The notes under the pieces: model-generated
What the model saw: only the letters and a program-made list of their open reading frames with translations
Database searches by the model: none
Told to the model about the DNA's origin: nothing
Program-made: the position numbers and the translations under genes
DNA from: Caldivirga sp.
GTDB lineage: Archaea; Thermoproteota; Thermoprotei; Thermoproteales; Thermocladiaceae
Direction: 5' to 3'
Length of the DNA: 64,000 bases
Assembly: GCF_023256255.1 (NCBI RefSeq)
Contig: NZ_JAGDXD010000027.1
Span: 1-64,000, forward strand
Shown: positions 56,162-64,000 of the stretch, in pieces
How the letters are laid out: each line of letters opens with the position of its first letter
Position numbering within the stretch: the stretch's first letter is position 1

Positions 56162-58207
56162 CGTTATTCAAATGTTACGCATAAAATCCAGTATCCAGAA
56201 GGGTATTTTATGATAATAAGCGGTAGAAACCTCAATAGTGGACTACCCTTAGGTGGAATCGGTGCTGGCGCTATTGAATTCTTCCCAGACCTTACAATAG
56301 GTAATGTAACCATAATGAACAATTGGTTAAACCCCATTAAGGTAATTAGAGGATTCCACATAGTCTTACTGGGTGAGGAGCCGCTCTTCCTTCAATCTAA
56401 CCCAGGTAAGAATGTTGAGGTTAAGCCGCAGTATAGGCATGTTGATAATATTGAGGTTGAGGCACAGTACCCAAGAATTAAGTATAAGTTCGCTAATTTA
56501 CCCATAAGTGAAATAGAATTTTATACACCCATAATTAAGGGTGATGTTAAGAACTCATCATTACCATTAATAATAGTTAGGGTTAAGGGCAATGGTACTA
56601 TTGCATTCTCATTCCCAAACATAGTAGGTAGTAGGAGGTGGGGTCGTGCAAATTACTCAATAACAGGTAAGGTTAATGGCGTTTTATTTAGGAATCTAAA
56701 ATCACTACAGAGTGATCCAGCCTATGGTGAAGTCTTCATTGGCTGTGAAGGGTGCTTCACGTACTCAGGGTACTCCTACTGGGTGCCCACTAGGGGCGGT
56801 ATGACAGAGGATATTTCAATATTCAGTAAACTAGGCAAATTAAATGATGAAGGTAGGTACTTTATAAGGCCATATGCCAGGGAGGAGATTGCTGGGGTAG
56901 TGTGGAAGAGGGTTGAGGATGAGGCCTTATTTTTCATTACTTGGTTCTTTAATTCAAGGCCATACCATTACCCATACGGCCACTACTATGAGAATTTCTT
57001 TAATTCAGCTATTGAGGTGGCTGAGTACGCCTTAGAGAATAATAGTTCATTGAAGCCTCTTAGCGTGAATACTGATGATTGGTTAAGGGATGCCGTCCTA
57101 AATAGCCTATACGTATTGACTTCATCAACCTGGTTAACTAAGGATGGTAGGTTAGCGGTTTACGAGTCACTATCCATAGCACCATTAATGAGCACTATAG
57201 GATCAATGACATGGGATGGGTTATCCTTTGCGTTACTTGACCTCTACCCGGACTTAACGGTTAAAATGGATGAACTACTAGGGTTCTACACGCGTAATGG
57301 TGAAGTTCCCCATGACTTTGGGGAAGAGAGCCTCGAGGATCCAATATACGGTGCCTCATACTTGTACCCGTGGAATGACTTAGGCAGCACATGGGTGCTC
57401 ATGATTTATAGGGATTACTTAATTACAGGTAATGTTGAGGTTTTGAAGAGGAATTTCAATAGAATGCGGGAGGTTATTGATTGGCTTATAAGTAGGGATT
57501 ATGATGGTGACTGCATACCTGATTCAAGAGGTGGATTTGATAATTCCTACGATGGTACAAACATGTATGGTGCATCATCATACATTGCTTCCCTATTCCT
57601 ATGCTCACTCCAGGCATTAATTAAATCAGCTGAGGTACTTGGAGTAAGACTCAGTGATAAGTATGAGTTATGCCTAAGTAAAGGTAAGGATACGTTGAAT
57701 TCACTGTGGAATGGCCACTACTTCGTAGCGTGGAGATCAAGTAGGGAGGGTAGTGAATCATGTATGAACAGTCAACTCCTCGGCCAATTCTGGTGTGATT
57801 TTCTTAAGCTACCAGCATTAGTTGATGACGATAAGATTAATGGAGCCTTAAGGTCAATATATGAGCTTAACCATAGGTCATCACCACATTGCCTCCCCAA
57901 TTCAGTTAAGCCTAATGGGGAAATCGACTCATCATCAGGTCAAATGAGGTCCTGTTGGCCTAGGGTAAGCTTCGTGGTTGCAGCCCACATGGTGCTTAGG
58001 GGAATGGTTAATGAGGGCCTTGAGATCGCTAAAAAGGAGTGGAGTACAATCTCAAGGCTGGAGCCATGGAATCAGAGCTCAAGGATAGATGCTATTGAAG
58101 GTAGGAATGTAGGCCTAGACCACTACATAGGTAGCGCCTCCCCATACATACTGTACTTAGTTATTAGGGATTTCACTAAAAGTAATAAGGTAGGACACTA
58201 CTCTTAA
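56159..58207 (+). CDS. GH116 glycosidase (beta-glucosidase/beta-xylosidase type)
   Basis: A retaining beta-glycosidase like the Sulfolobus SSO1353 enzyme and human GBA2. The N-terminal domain opens with LPLGGIGAGAIEFFPDLTIGN. The (alpha/alpha)6 barrel holds AVYESLSIAPL with Glu336 as nucleophile and NSYDGTNMYGASSY with Asp465 as acid/base. In the Sulfolobus enzyme these are about Glu335 and Asp462, so spacing agrees. The 682-residue length is near that of the archaeal family. No signal peptide is visible. The 3' end overlaps the convergent GntR gene by 32 bases. Confidence 0.85.
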   Translation: MRYSNVTHKIQYPEGYFMIISGRNLNSGLPLGGIGAGAIEFFPDLTIGNVTIMNNWLNPIKVIRGFHIVLLGEEPLFLQSNPGKNVEVKPQYRHVDNIEVEAQYPRIKYKFANLPISEIEFYTPIIKGDVKNSSLPLIIVRVKGNGTIAFSFPNIVGSRRWGRANYSITGKVNGVLFRNLKSLQSDPAYGEVFIGCEGCFTYSGYSYWVPTRGGMTEDISIFSKLGKLNDEGRYFIRPYAREEIAGVVWKRVEDEALFFITWFFNSRPYHYPYGHYYENFFNSAIEVAEYALENNSSLKPLSVNTDDWLRDAVLNSLYVLTSSTWLTKDGRLAVYESLSIAPLMSTIGSMTWDGLSFALLDLYPDLTVKMDELLGFYTRNGEVPHDFGEESLEDPIYGASYLYPWNDLGSTWVLMIYRDYLITGNVEVLKRNFNRMREVIDWLISRDYDGDCIPDSRGGFDNSYDGTNMYGASSYIASLFLCSLQALIKSAEVLGVRLSDKYELCLSKGKDTLNSLWNGHYFVAWRSSREGSESCMNSQLLGQFWCDFLKLPALVDDDKINGALRSIYELNHRSSPHCLPNSVKPNGEIDSSSGQMRSCWPRVSFVVAAHMVLRGMVNEGLEIAKKEWSTISRLEPWNQSSRIDAIEGRNVGLDHYIGSASPYILYLVIRDFTKSNKVGHYS

Positions 58208-58829
58208 CGTACTCTAGGACATTCTGTTCATGATTAAACATCTTCGTGAAGGCAGCCTCAATATTCCTTGATTTTATAGCATCATAAACATCCCCATGCT
58301 CCTTAGCCTCCTCCAGTCTCCTACTGTAACTTGTGAATATGTTGACCCTAACTATCTTAAGCTTAAGCCTAATCTGCTTAAGTGTAGAGGCTATGAACTT
58401 ATTGCCGCTTGCCTCAGCCACAAGTTCATGAAATTCACCGTTTAATTCAGCCAGCCTAACAGGGCTAGGATTAGGTTGCATAACCTCAGCCTTAATCATA
58501 TCAATCAAGTTGCCCATCTTAACCAATTGATTATCCGTAGCCCTAATGGCGGCTAATCTAGCGGCCATTGCCTCAAGCGGTATCCTCTCCTCATAAAGCT
58601 GCACCACATCATCCTTAGTTATTGGTGTAACAACGTAGCTCCTCCCATCCTTAACCACAAACCCCTCCCTCTCAAGCCTAGCTAAAGCTTCCCTAACAGG
58701 TGTTCTACTGGCCCCAAGCATTGATGCAATCCTATCTTCCCTTAAGGCCTCCCCTGGCCTGAACTTACCTTGGATTATGGCGTTGAGCAACTCTTCATAC
58801 ACCCTATTAACCAGTAACTTAGGCTCCAT
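58176..58829 (-). CDS. GntR-family regulator, FCD (FadR) subgroup
   Basis: The N-terminal winged helix (about 8-70) has ALREDRIASMLGASRTPVREALARLEREGFV, the classic GntR recognition region. The C-terminal helical FCD domain (about 75-205) has LNGEFHELVAEASGN and a late FNHEQ, which bind metal and a carboxylate or sugar acid. GntR/FCD proteins are frequent in bacteria and rare in archaea. A matching operator sits in its own promoter. It may govern the adjacent GH116 gene or the divergent secreted protein. Confidence 0.85.
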   Translation of the reverse strand: MEPKLLVNRVYEELLNAIIQGKFRPGEALREDRIASMLGASRTPVREALARLEREGFVVKDGRSYVVTPITKDDVVQLYEERIPLEAMAARLAAIRATDNQLVKMGNLIDMIKAEVMQPNPSPVRLAELNGEFHELVAEASGNKFIASTLKQIRLKLKIVRVNIFTSYSRRLEEAKEHGDVYDAIKSRNIEAAFTKMFNHEQNVLEYVKSSVLPYYF

Positions 58830-58837
58830 ATGTACAT

Positions 58838-58847
58838 TAGTATACTA
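58838..58847. promoter_or_regulatory. GntR/FCD-type operator TAGTATACTA
   Basis: A perfect 10-bp palindrome that fits the FadR-group consensus TnGTnnACnA. It lies between the TATA box of the gntR gene (cttataaac on the minus strand, 58854-58863) and its start codon, exactly where an autorepressor would bind. An ATGTACAT palindrome touches it at 58830-58837 and recurs at 58929-58936. Confidence 0.65.
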
Positions 58848-58969
58848 CTCCAGTGTTTATAAGTTTAATTTAAAATAAGAAAGCACATAGTTTTTTAACC
58901 GTATCTAGATTTAAGCCATTAGCTAATAATGTACATACATTTGAATATTAGAAAGGTTTTTAAAGGTTT

Positions 58970-58979
58970 CCGATATCGG
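58970..58979. promoter_or_regulatory. Palindrome CCGATATCGG at the promoter of the secreted protein gene
   Basis: A perfect 10-bp palindrome placed between the TATA box (gtttttaaag, 58955-58964) and the ATG at 58987, overlapping positions -16 to -7 from the expected start. It is GC-rich at its ends in an AT-rich promoter. A DNA-binding protein other than GntR may use it. Confidence 0.5.
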
Positions 58980-58986
58980 CATCTCT

Positions 58987-61272
58987 ATGAACAGTAAACT
59001 AGCTATAGTTACACTAATGGTAACTACACTACTACTGATAACTAACGTGGCCAATGCACTGATGGTTACAGGCCAAGTAAGTACGCTTGCTGCACCAGGC
59101 CAGAATGCAGTGCCATTAGTAATATCAATCATTAACAATGGTGAAAGCCCATTACTCAATGTAACGATTAAGCCAATTTTCAGCTTCCCCTTTGGACCAT
59201 ATAACTACTTCAATAGTTCATACAAAGTGACAATACCAGTGATACCACCCGGTTCAAGCATCAACATCACTGAGCTGATTAATGTTAATCCAAGCGCCAG
59301 TAATGGCATTTACCAACTTAAGGTAAACGTAACATACATTGAGTTAACTGAAGTATTAATGAATAGAAGCATGGTGATTATACCGCGAAACGCCAGCAGC
59401 ACCTTCAACATAACCATACCAGTATTAGGTTATGTTAAGTTTAATCCAGGCTTACCAACATGGGGTTCGGTTAATAGTCCCATTGAAGCTACACCGGGGA
59501 TAGGTGTCTTGCCTTTAGTTATACCTATACTAAACTCTGGTAATGTTATGGCATCTAATGTCTCTGCCACAATAATCATAGGTGATGGCCTATTGCCAAT
59601 AATTAATAAGAGTTACATAGGCTACGTACCCCCTGGAACACCTGCCTACGCAGTTTTCCTAATTAATGTAACAAACAAGGCTCCAGTGGGTGTAATTAAT
59701 GGGAAGGTAATTCTACACTACTTCTCCAATACGACACAGGTAATTACAGTTAACATACCCGTAGTAGGTGAACCAAGGCTTATTACCCAAGGAGCTGGTT
59801 GGGGTTCACCAAGCAGTCCAATTGCAGTAGGCCCTGGCTACGGTATTGTTCCATTATTCGTAACCATAGTTAACTCTGGTACGGCTAATGCAATGAATAT
59901 TAACGCTACTATATCATTACCAAGCGGCTTCACCCCACTGGTCAACTTCACGACAATAGGTGGTGCACCAATAGGTGTACCTGTCTACGCGGTGTTTATC
60001 GTTAACGTATCTAATGTGCATCCAGGCACTTACTACGCTAACTTAACGTTAACGTACAATAATGGGCTCACCTCAACACTAAGGGTTCCTATTGTTGTAT
60101 CTGGGGAACCAAGACTAATAACTGAGGGTACCGTATGGGGTTCACCAAGCAATCCCCTTACTGTTGGCCCAGGATATGGTGCAGTCCCGTTAACATTCAT
60201 ACTAATTAATTCCGGCACTGCCCCTGCAATGAATGTTAAGGCCAACGTGTCATTACCGGTAGGATTCATACCATTAACCAGCAATGTAACAATAGGTAAC
60301 TTACCAATGGGTACTCCTATCTATGTAACCTTCATGGTTAATGTAACTAATGTTAAGGCTGGAACCTACTACGCAAATTTAACGTTAACATATAGTGGTG
60401 GTTCATTAACAATTAAGAGGATACCCATTGTTGTTACTGGAGTCCCCAACGTAATTATTGAATCCTACTACACTAATCCACCTAACCTATTTCCAGGTTA
60501 CCCAGAATCACTTCTAACCATTTACTTAGGTAATTCAGGCACGGCTATAGCTAGGAACGTTAAGGTTACACTCATTGGTGATAAGTACATTAGCGTGGTT
60601 AACCCATCAAATGGCGTCATCAACATTGGTAATTTACCAATTGGTGAACCTATACCGGTGAATTTCATTCTATCTACGGCTAATGGCATATACAGTACCG
60701 TTCAGGCGAATTTAACATTAATAATTAACGGTACGGGCTTCAATAAGACTTACGTAATACCATTAATTATTAAACCTAAGGCTAACCTAGTGATAGCTAA
60801 CGTAACTGATGACTTAAGTGTGGGTGATAGTAATGTGCCGCTTTACATTACAATAATTAACAATGGTAACGTAACAGCCAAGAACATTGAGGTTATTTTA
60901 AATGGCCAGGGAGTAATAGAGCCACATGTAAGTAGCAGTAACCCACTTAGCGCATTAACAGCAGGCACATTATTCATAGGTGATTTAAAACCAGGGCAGG
61001 AGAAGCAAGTTGTCTTCATGGTGGATGTGCAGAATGGTATAGATCCAGGGAATTACAAGGTTACATTAACGCTATTATGGAATCAAACCGGTTCATTAAT
61101 ACCGATGGTTCAGAACGATGAGTTTACAATTCACGTTAACCCATCATTATCTCAACAGTTCGTTAGCCTGCTGATACCCAATAAGGTTTCCTCAATGCTA
61201 TTTTATATTGTGCTGGTGCTTGTGATAGTTCTCCTAGTATTATTGGCAAGAAGCCACAGTGTAACTCAATAA
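58987..61272 (+). CDS. Secreted or S-layer-associated protein with repeated beta domains and C-terminal anchor
   Basis: A signal peptide (residues about 1-25, ending near NVANALM) is followed by about six beta-rich repeats of roughly 100 residues. Each has the pattern WGSPSSPIAVGPGYG, then ILNSGTANAMN or similar, then GTYYANLTLTY. The pattern resembles CARDB/NEW3-type adhesion domains. Many N-glycosylation sequons are present. A single helix (MLFYIVLVLVIVLLVLL) at the C-terminus anchors it to the membrane. It could be a surface-layer component, adhesin or ligand-binding protein. Confidence 0.75.
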   Translation: MNSKLAIVTLMVTTLLLITNVANALMVTGQVSTLAAPGQNAVPLVISIINNGESPLLNVTIKPIFSFPFGPYNYFNSSYKVTIPVIPPGSSINITELINVNPSASNGIYQLKVNVTYIELTEVLMNRSMVIIPRNASSTFNITIPVLGYVKFNPGLPTWGSVNSPIEATPGIGVLPLVIPILNSGNVMASNVSATIIIGDGLLPIINKSYIGYVPPGTPAYAVFLINVTNKAPVGVINGKVILHYFSNTTQVITVNIPVVGEPRLITQGAGWGSPSSPIAVGPGYGIVPLFVTIVNSGTANAMNINATISLPSGFTPLVNFTTIGGAPIGVPVYAVFIVNVSNVHPGTYYANLTLTYNNGLTSTLRVPIVVSGEPRLITEGTVWGSPSNPLTVGPGYGAVPLTFILINSGTAPAMNVKANVSLPVGFIPLTSNVTIGNLPMGTPIYVTFMVNVTNVKAGTYYANLTLTYSGGSLTIKRIPIVVTGVPNVIIESYYTNPPNLFPGYPESLLTIYLGNSGTAIARNVKVTLIGDKYISVVNPSNGVINIGNLPIGEPIPVNFILSTANGIYSTVQANLTLIINGTGFNKTYVIPLIIKPKANLVIANVTDDLSVGDSNVPLYITIINNGNVTAKNIEVILNGQGVIEPHVSSSNPLSALTAGTLFIGDLKPGQEKQVVFMVDVQNGIDPGNYKVTLTLLWNQTGSLIPMVQNDEFTIHVNPSLSQQFVSLLIPNKVSSMLFYIVLVLVIVLLVLLARSHSVTQ

Positions 61273-61346
61273 TAATATAAGGGTATTTCGTGTTTTTTAA
61301 ACGATAAATTATTATTACTCTGAATCATAACTATAGGTGTATAGTC

Positions 61347-61904
61347 ATGAGTAAGTTAACTAAGACTGAGTTAGCGGTGGGGGACCTGTACTATAGGCAG
61401 GGATTGAAGCCTAGGGAAATTGCTCAAAGGCTAGGTATATCAATAAACACTGTGTATAAGGCGTTATCAAAGTACAGGGCTTATTCAAGGGATAACATAG
61501 GTGATGGTGAGAAGCCACAGGAATCTATGGTTAAAACCAGTGAAGCAAACACGCAGCAACCGTTAGGTGCTGCGACAATTAACTTGAGCTTCACAGTGAG
61601 CATTAACCAAGCCCCATCAGCAGGCTACCTGGAGCTCAGTAGTGTGAATGAGACCCTTAATTCACTAATGAGGGAGATTAAGCTCATTAAGGATGATTAC
61701 GCGCAATTGATTAACGCTATAATGGACTTGAAGAAGCTCATTAGTAGCGTTAATACTTCCAACTGCAGTAATGCGTATGACGGTGAATTTAATAATCAAC
61801 GTGATTTAAACTTACCAAGCTTCGTTAAGGATAACGTGTGGGTGGATATTATTAGGAGTAAAGAGGGGGGAAGGTCTATGTTTATTTCTGCGAAAGGTTC
61901 ATAA
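61347..61904 (+). CDS. Helix-turn-helix protein with variable C-terminal region
   Basis: Residues about 8-45 form a sigma-like or TrpR-like HTH: DLYYRQGLKPREIAQRLGIS then NTVYKALSKYRAY. The rest (about 50-185) is low in recognisable structure, with a helical stretch near 100-135 that may be a coiled coil for dimer formation. A ggtg sequence 8 bases before the ATG could act as a ribosome-binding site. It follows the secreted protein gene on the same strand. Confidence 0.65.
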   Translation: MSKLTKTELAVGDLYYRQGLKPREIAQRLGISINTVYKALSKYRAYSRDNIGDGEKPQESMVKTSEANTQQPLGAATINLSFTVSINQAPSAGYLELSSVNETLNSLMREIKLIKDDYAQLINAIMDLKKLISSVNTSNCSNAYDGEFNNQRDLNLPSFVKDNVWVDIIRSKEGGRSMFISAKGS

Positions 61905-61938
61905 ATAAAGCCAGTACAGTTAAACTTATAGATAACTT

Positions 61939-62424
61939 ATGGGGCAAAGAAGCCTAATAATGCCGCTAGACTCAAGGCTGACAGATGTAATAGGGTTAAT
62001 AGACACTATACTTAATGATTTTGGGGGAAAGGCGGACATTTACGCTGTAGCCCAGCATATGGACGCTGACCTAGACGACATCATACCTAATCTGAATGCC
62101 GCAATATACCTAGGATTCCTAAAGGTAATTAACGGTGATGTGGTAGTTACTGAACTTGGTGTTAAATTTCTTAATTCCAAAATACCTGAACGTAGGAGAA
62201 TGCTACGTGAATTAATATCCAGTATTGAACCCTTTAAGACTGCCATAGAAATAGGAAAGGATGAACCCTTCCCACTTGAGAAGCTGATAATGGCCTTAGT
62301 TAACAAAGGGTATAGTGAATTTAAGGCACCTGGAATAAGAGACCTCTTAACAATACTACTATCGGAATGGGGAGCTTACGCTGGTTTAATAAAGAAGAGG
62401 GGGGATGAGTATATAATAACGTAG
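61939..62424 (+). CDS. Stand-alone AAA-associated C-terminal (AAA_assoc_C-like) protein
   Basis: The 161 residues resemble the small winged-helix-like domain attached to the C-terminus of nitrate/sulfonate-type ABC ATPases: GGKADIYAVAQHMDADLDDIIPNLNAAIYLGFL at about 25-60 and KLIMALVNKGYSEFKAPGIRDLLTILLSEWG at about 110-140. Here no ATPase is fused and none is nearby. It starts 35 bases after the HTH gene and may be co-transcribed with it. It could sense a ligand or bind nucleic acid. Confidence 0.65.
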   Translation: MGQRSLIMPLDSRLTDVIGLIDTILNDFGGKADIYAVAQHMDADLDDIIPNLNAAIYLGFLKVINGDVVVTELGVKFLNSKIPERRRMLRELISSIEPFKTAIEIGKDEPFPLEKLIMALVNKGYSEFKAPGIRDLLTILLSEWGAYAGLIKKRGDEYIIT

Positions 62425-62541
62425 AATAATTAATGAACCCACTGATTGCTGATGAAACGAACAGTAAACCCTACTTTTAAGGTTGGAGACAGGAGTCTTA
62501 ACCCTCAACTAGTCAACCCAGTATCAGAATGAGGAAACCCA

Positions 62542-63501
62542 TTACTGTAAATATAATCCGCGTCTCCTTAACACTGATGCAACCTTATTATCCCATGGTG
62601 TTAACCCAAGCCAGATTAATAAATTACCCAACGTATTTAAGTCAACTGCTCTTAGTGTGCTTAATTCCCTGTGGAGTCTATTAATCTTATCAGCCTTAGA
62701 TTGATTAGATATCACGGCATCCTCAAGATTATAGTTACTGAACTTAACCATTAGCAGTATTGACACTAGCTTGTTTATCCTCTCAGGAACCCCAGTTAAC
62801 ACACCTCTTAGGGTTAACTTAACCCTAGGTACGTTAAGTTCACTTAATCCTAGACTTTTATATAATTCATAGGTTTCACCCTTCCTAATTACTTCACTAT
62901 CACTTATACCACCGATTATGAATGCATCAGTTGATTTAATAATGTCTTCAGTTAACTCAACATCACCATATGGGTCAAGCATTACTGCTGATTTCAAGTA
63001 ATTTGACGGTATACTCCCCAGGAATCTTGTGGCAGTATTAATATTACCAGTGAATTTACGGAGTAAATTCATGAACTCATCATCAACGCCAGCTATGGTT
63101 AAGTTACCATCCCAAAGGTACCTCCTTAACTCTCTAAGAGTCTGCATTAACTGTATTATTAAGCTCCTTAGTTCATTCTCAGTATGTCTTCTCCAAAAGG
63201 ATACATCAATTATGAACTGTGGGTATTCAGGCATTACGGCATTATGTTTAATTACTTCACCGCATTTATAATCAATGAAGCAGTCAGTCTCATAAGTGCC
63301 TAGTGAACTTAGTATTGGTAAGTCATCAATGCTTACTAAAACTTCTCCCCTCCTAGAGCCTTTACACACGTTCAACTTGCCTAGCAATACCTGCACAGCA
63401 ACCTCATTAAAACCACCATACCTACTCAGTAGCCTACTACCTACATAGATGCTATTGCAGATTCCACGTAGTGAACGCATTAATGCAGTTAGTGCATACA
63501 T
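62542..63501 (-). CDS. Trm10-like SPOUT tRNA methyltransferase (position 9)
   Basis: The middle has IIDVSFWRRHTENELRSLI and VMLDPYGDVELTEDI, then DAFIIGGISD and NVPRVKLTLRGVLTGVPERINKLVSILLM, which matches the archaeal Trm10 order of conserved blocks. These enzymes methylate N1 of A9 or G9 in tRNA. An N-terminal extra domain (about 1-80) holds several Cys. A TTG at 63513 is open, but the TATA box at 63524-63536 favours the ATG at 63501. Confidence 0.65.
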   Translation of the reverse strand: MYALTALMRSLRGICNSIYVGSRLLSRYGGFNEVAVQVLLGKLNVCKGSRRGEVLVSIDDLPILSSLGTYETDCFIDYKCGEVIKHNAVMPEYPQFIIDVSFWRRHTENELRSLIIQLMQTLRELRRYLWDGNLTIAGVDDEFMNLLRKFTGNINTATRFLGSIPSNYLKSAVMLDPYGDVELTEDIIKSTDAFIIGGISDSEVIRKGETYELYKSLGLSELNVPRVKLTLRGVLTGVPERINKLVSILLMVKFSNYNLEDAVISNQSKADKINRLHRELSTLRAVDLNTLGNLLIWLGLTPWDNKVASVLRRRGLYLQ

Positions 63502-63541
63502 TCGTGAGGGCAATTGAATAAGGCTTAATATAAAGCATTTC

Positions 63542-64000
63542 TTAAATGGTTACTCTGAAGTTTAGGCGCTTCAGCAATTCATTATACCTATTCCTTATTG
63601 TTACATCTGTAACACCAGCGATTGATGCAATTTCTCTTTGCCTAATTTTAATATTATATATTAATAAAGATAAGTATACCATGGCTGCTATTGTTGATGT
63701 AAATGTTTTCCCATTAAATAAGCTAACCGCCTTACCCTTATTTATCATGTCCCTTATCAGCAGCATTAATCTATGCTTAATGTTGCTATTAACATTGATG
63801 ACATTAACAATCTTCAGGGTCATGTTAATTAATTGCTCATCATTGTAGATACCCTTAATGTTCATTAAGTTAGCTATGTGCATATATGCCTTATTAAAGC
63901 CCTTAACATCAACATCACTATTCTTGAGCAGATCCTTCATGGTACACGGTAGGTTACGTTTCCTGCACGCTATGTAGATTAAAGCTACGGCAGTCTCCTT
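63542..64000 (-). CDS. tfb: Transcription initiation factor B (TFB), C-terminal part, cut by the window edge
   Basis: Reading in from base 64000 on the minus strand gives TAVALIYIACRKRN, the end of the first cyclin repeat, then the second repeat with SLFNGKTFTSTIAAMVYLSL and QREIASIAGVTDVTIRNRYNELL, which contacts the BRE. The ATG at 63940 is internal, so the gene continues beyond the window. The second repeat has a more divergent, Asn/Ile-rich sequence than housekeeping TFB proteins, so it may be an alternative TFB. Confidence 0.88.
   Translation of the reverse strand, partial: KETAVALIYIACRKRNLPCTMKDLLKNSDVDVKGFNKAYMHIANLMNIKGIYNDEQLINMTLKIVNVINVNSNIKHRLMLLIRDMINKGKAVSLFNGKTFTSTIAAMVYLSLLIYNIKIRQREIASIAGVTDVTIRNRYNELLKRLNFRVTI

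Overview
The window reads as a chromosome segment of a hyperthermophilic or thermoacidophilic crenarchaeon of the Thermoproteales, most likely Caldivirga or a close relative. The evidence is a TFB gene, an archaeal uS11 gene, an archaeal NMN adenylyltransferase, an archaeal aspartate-type inositol phosphate synthase, a CydA/CydA-prime pair in place of CydAB, and a very small RNase P RNA-like locus. The genus is inferred from gene content and was not checked by search. Coding density is high. Most genes have a TATA box centred 24-30 bases before the first codon, so most transcripts should be leaderless. I used that spacing to choose between alternative starts.

Layout. 0-4.3 kb: the end of a TnpB gene, a glycosyltransferase, a membrane protein, a phosphohexomutase and an HTH regulator. 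4.3-9.5 kb: a respiratory module with cytochrome bd-type CydA and CydA-prime, an MDR oxidoreductase and a sulfide:quinone-reductase-like flavoprotein. 9.6-18.2 kb: a MupG-like (DUF871) protein, pyrB, the RNase P RNA candidate next to a phosphoribosyltransferase, RNase Z, LysK, malate dehydrogenase and a CDF metal exporter with a candidate operator. 18.2-26.6 kb: a two-gene M16 protease, a PRC-barrel/coiled-coil protein, moaA, an S66 LD-carboxypeptidase, a GlcNAc-kinase-like sugar kinase and S-adenosylhomocysteinase. 26.6-34 kb: an M19 dipeptidase, an MFS carrier, a sugar isomerase-like TIM barrel, a GH20 hexosaminidase and a GH31 alpha-glycosidase.

34-43 kb: a three-gene ABC exporter, a membrane GT2, a methyltransferase, inositol-1-phosphate synthase, an M24 peptidase and two related coiled-coil proteins. 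43-56 kb: a family 4 uracil-DNA glycosylase, an orphan pilus/secretion membrane protein, nadM, thiL, uS11, nadA-nadB, a SpoIIM gene followed by two FtsX-like membrane genes, and nnr. 56-64 kb: a GH116 glycosidase, a GntR/FCD regulator, a large secreted repeat protein, small DNA-binding or accessory proteins, a Trm10-like tRNA methyltransferase and a truncated TFB.

How the genes fit together. Several genes could jointly break down imported amino-sugar glycans and muropeptides (MupG-like, S66, NagK-like, M19, MFS, GH20); this is the most speculative but most interesting reading. NAD synthesis and repair genes (nadM, nadA, nadB, nnr) lie within 10 kb. The two tRNA-end processing functions (RNase P RNA candidate, RNase Z) lie within 3 kb. 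I found no CRISPR array, no tRNA or rRNA gene, and only traces of mobile elements.
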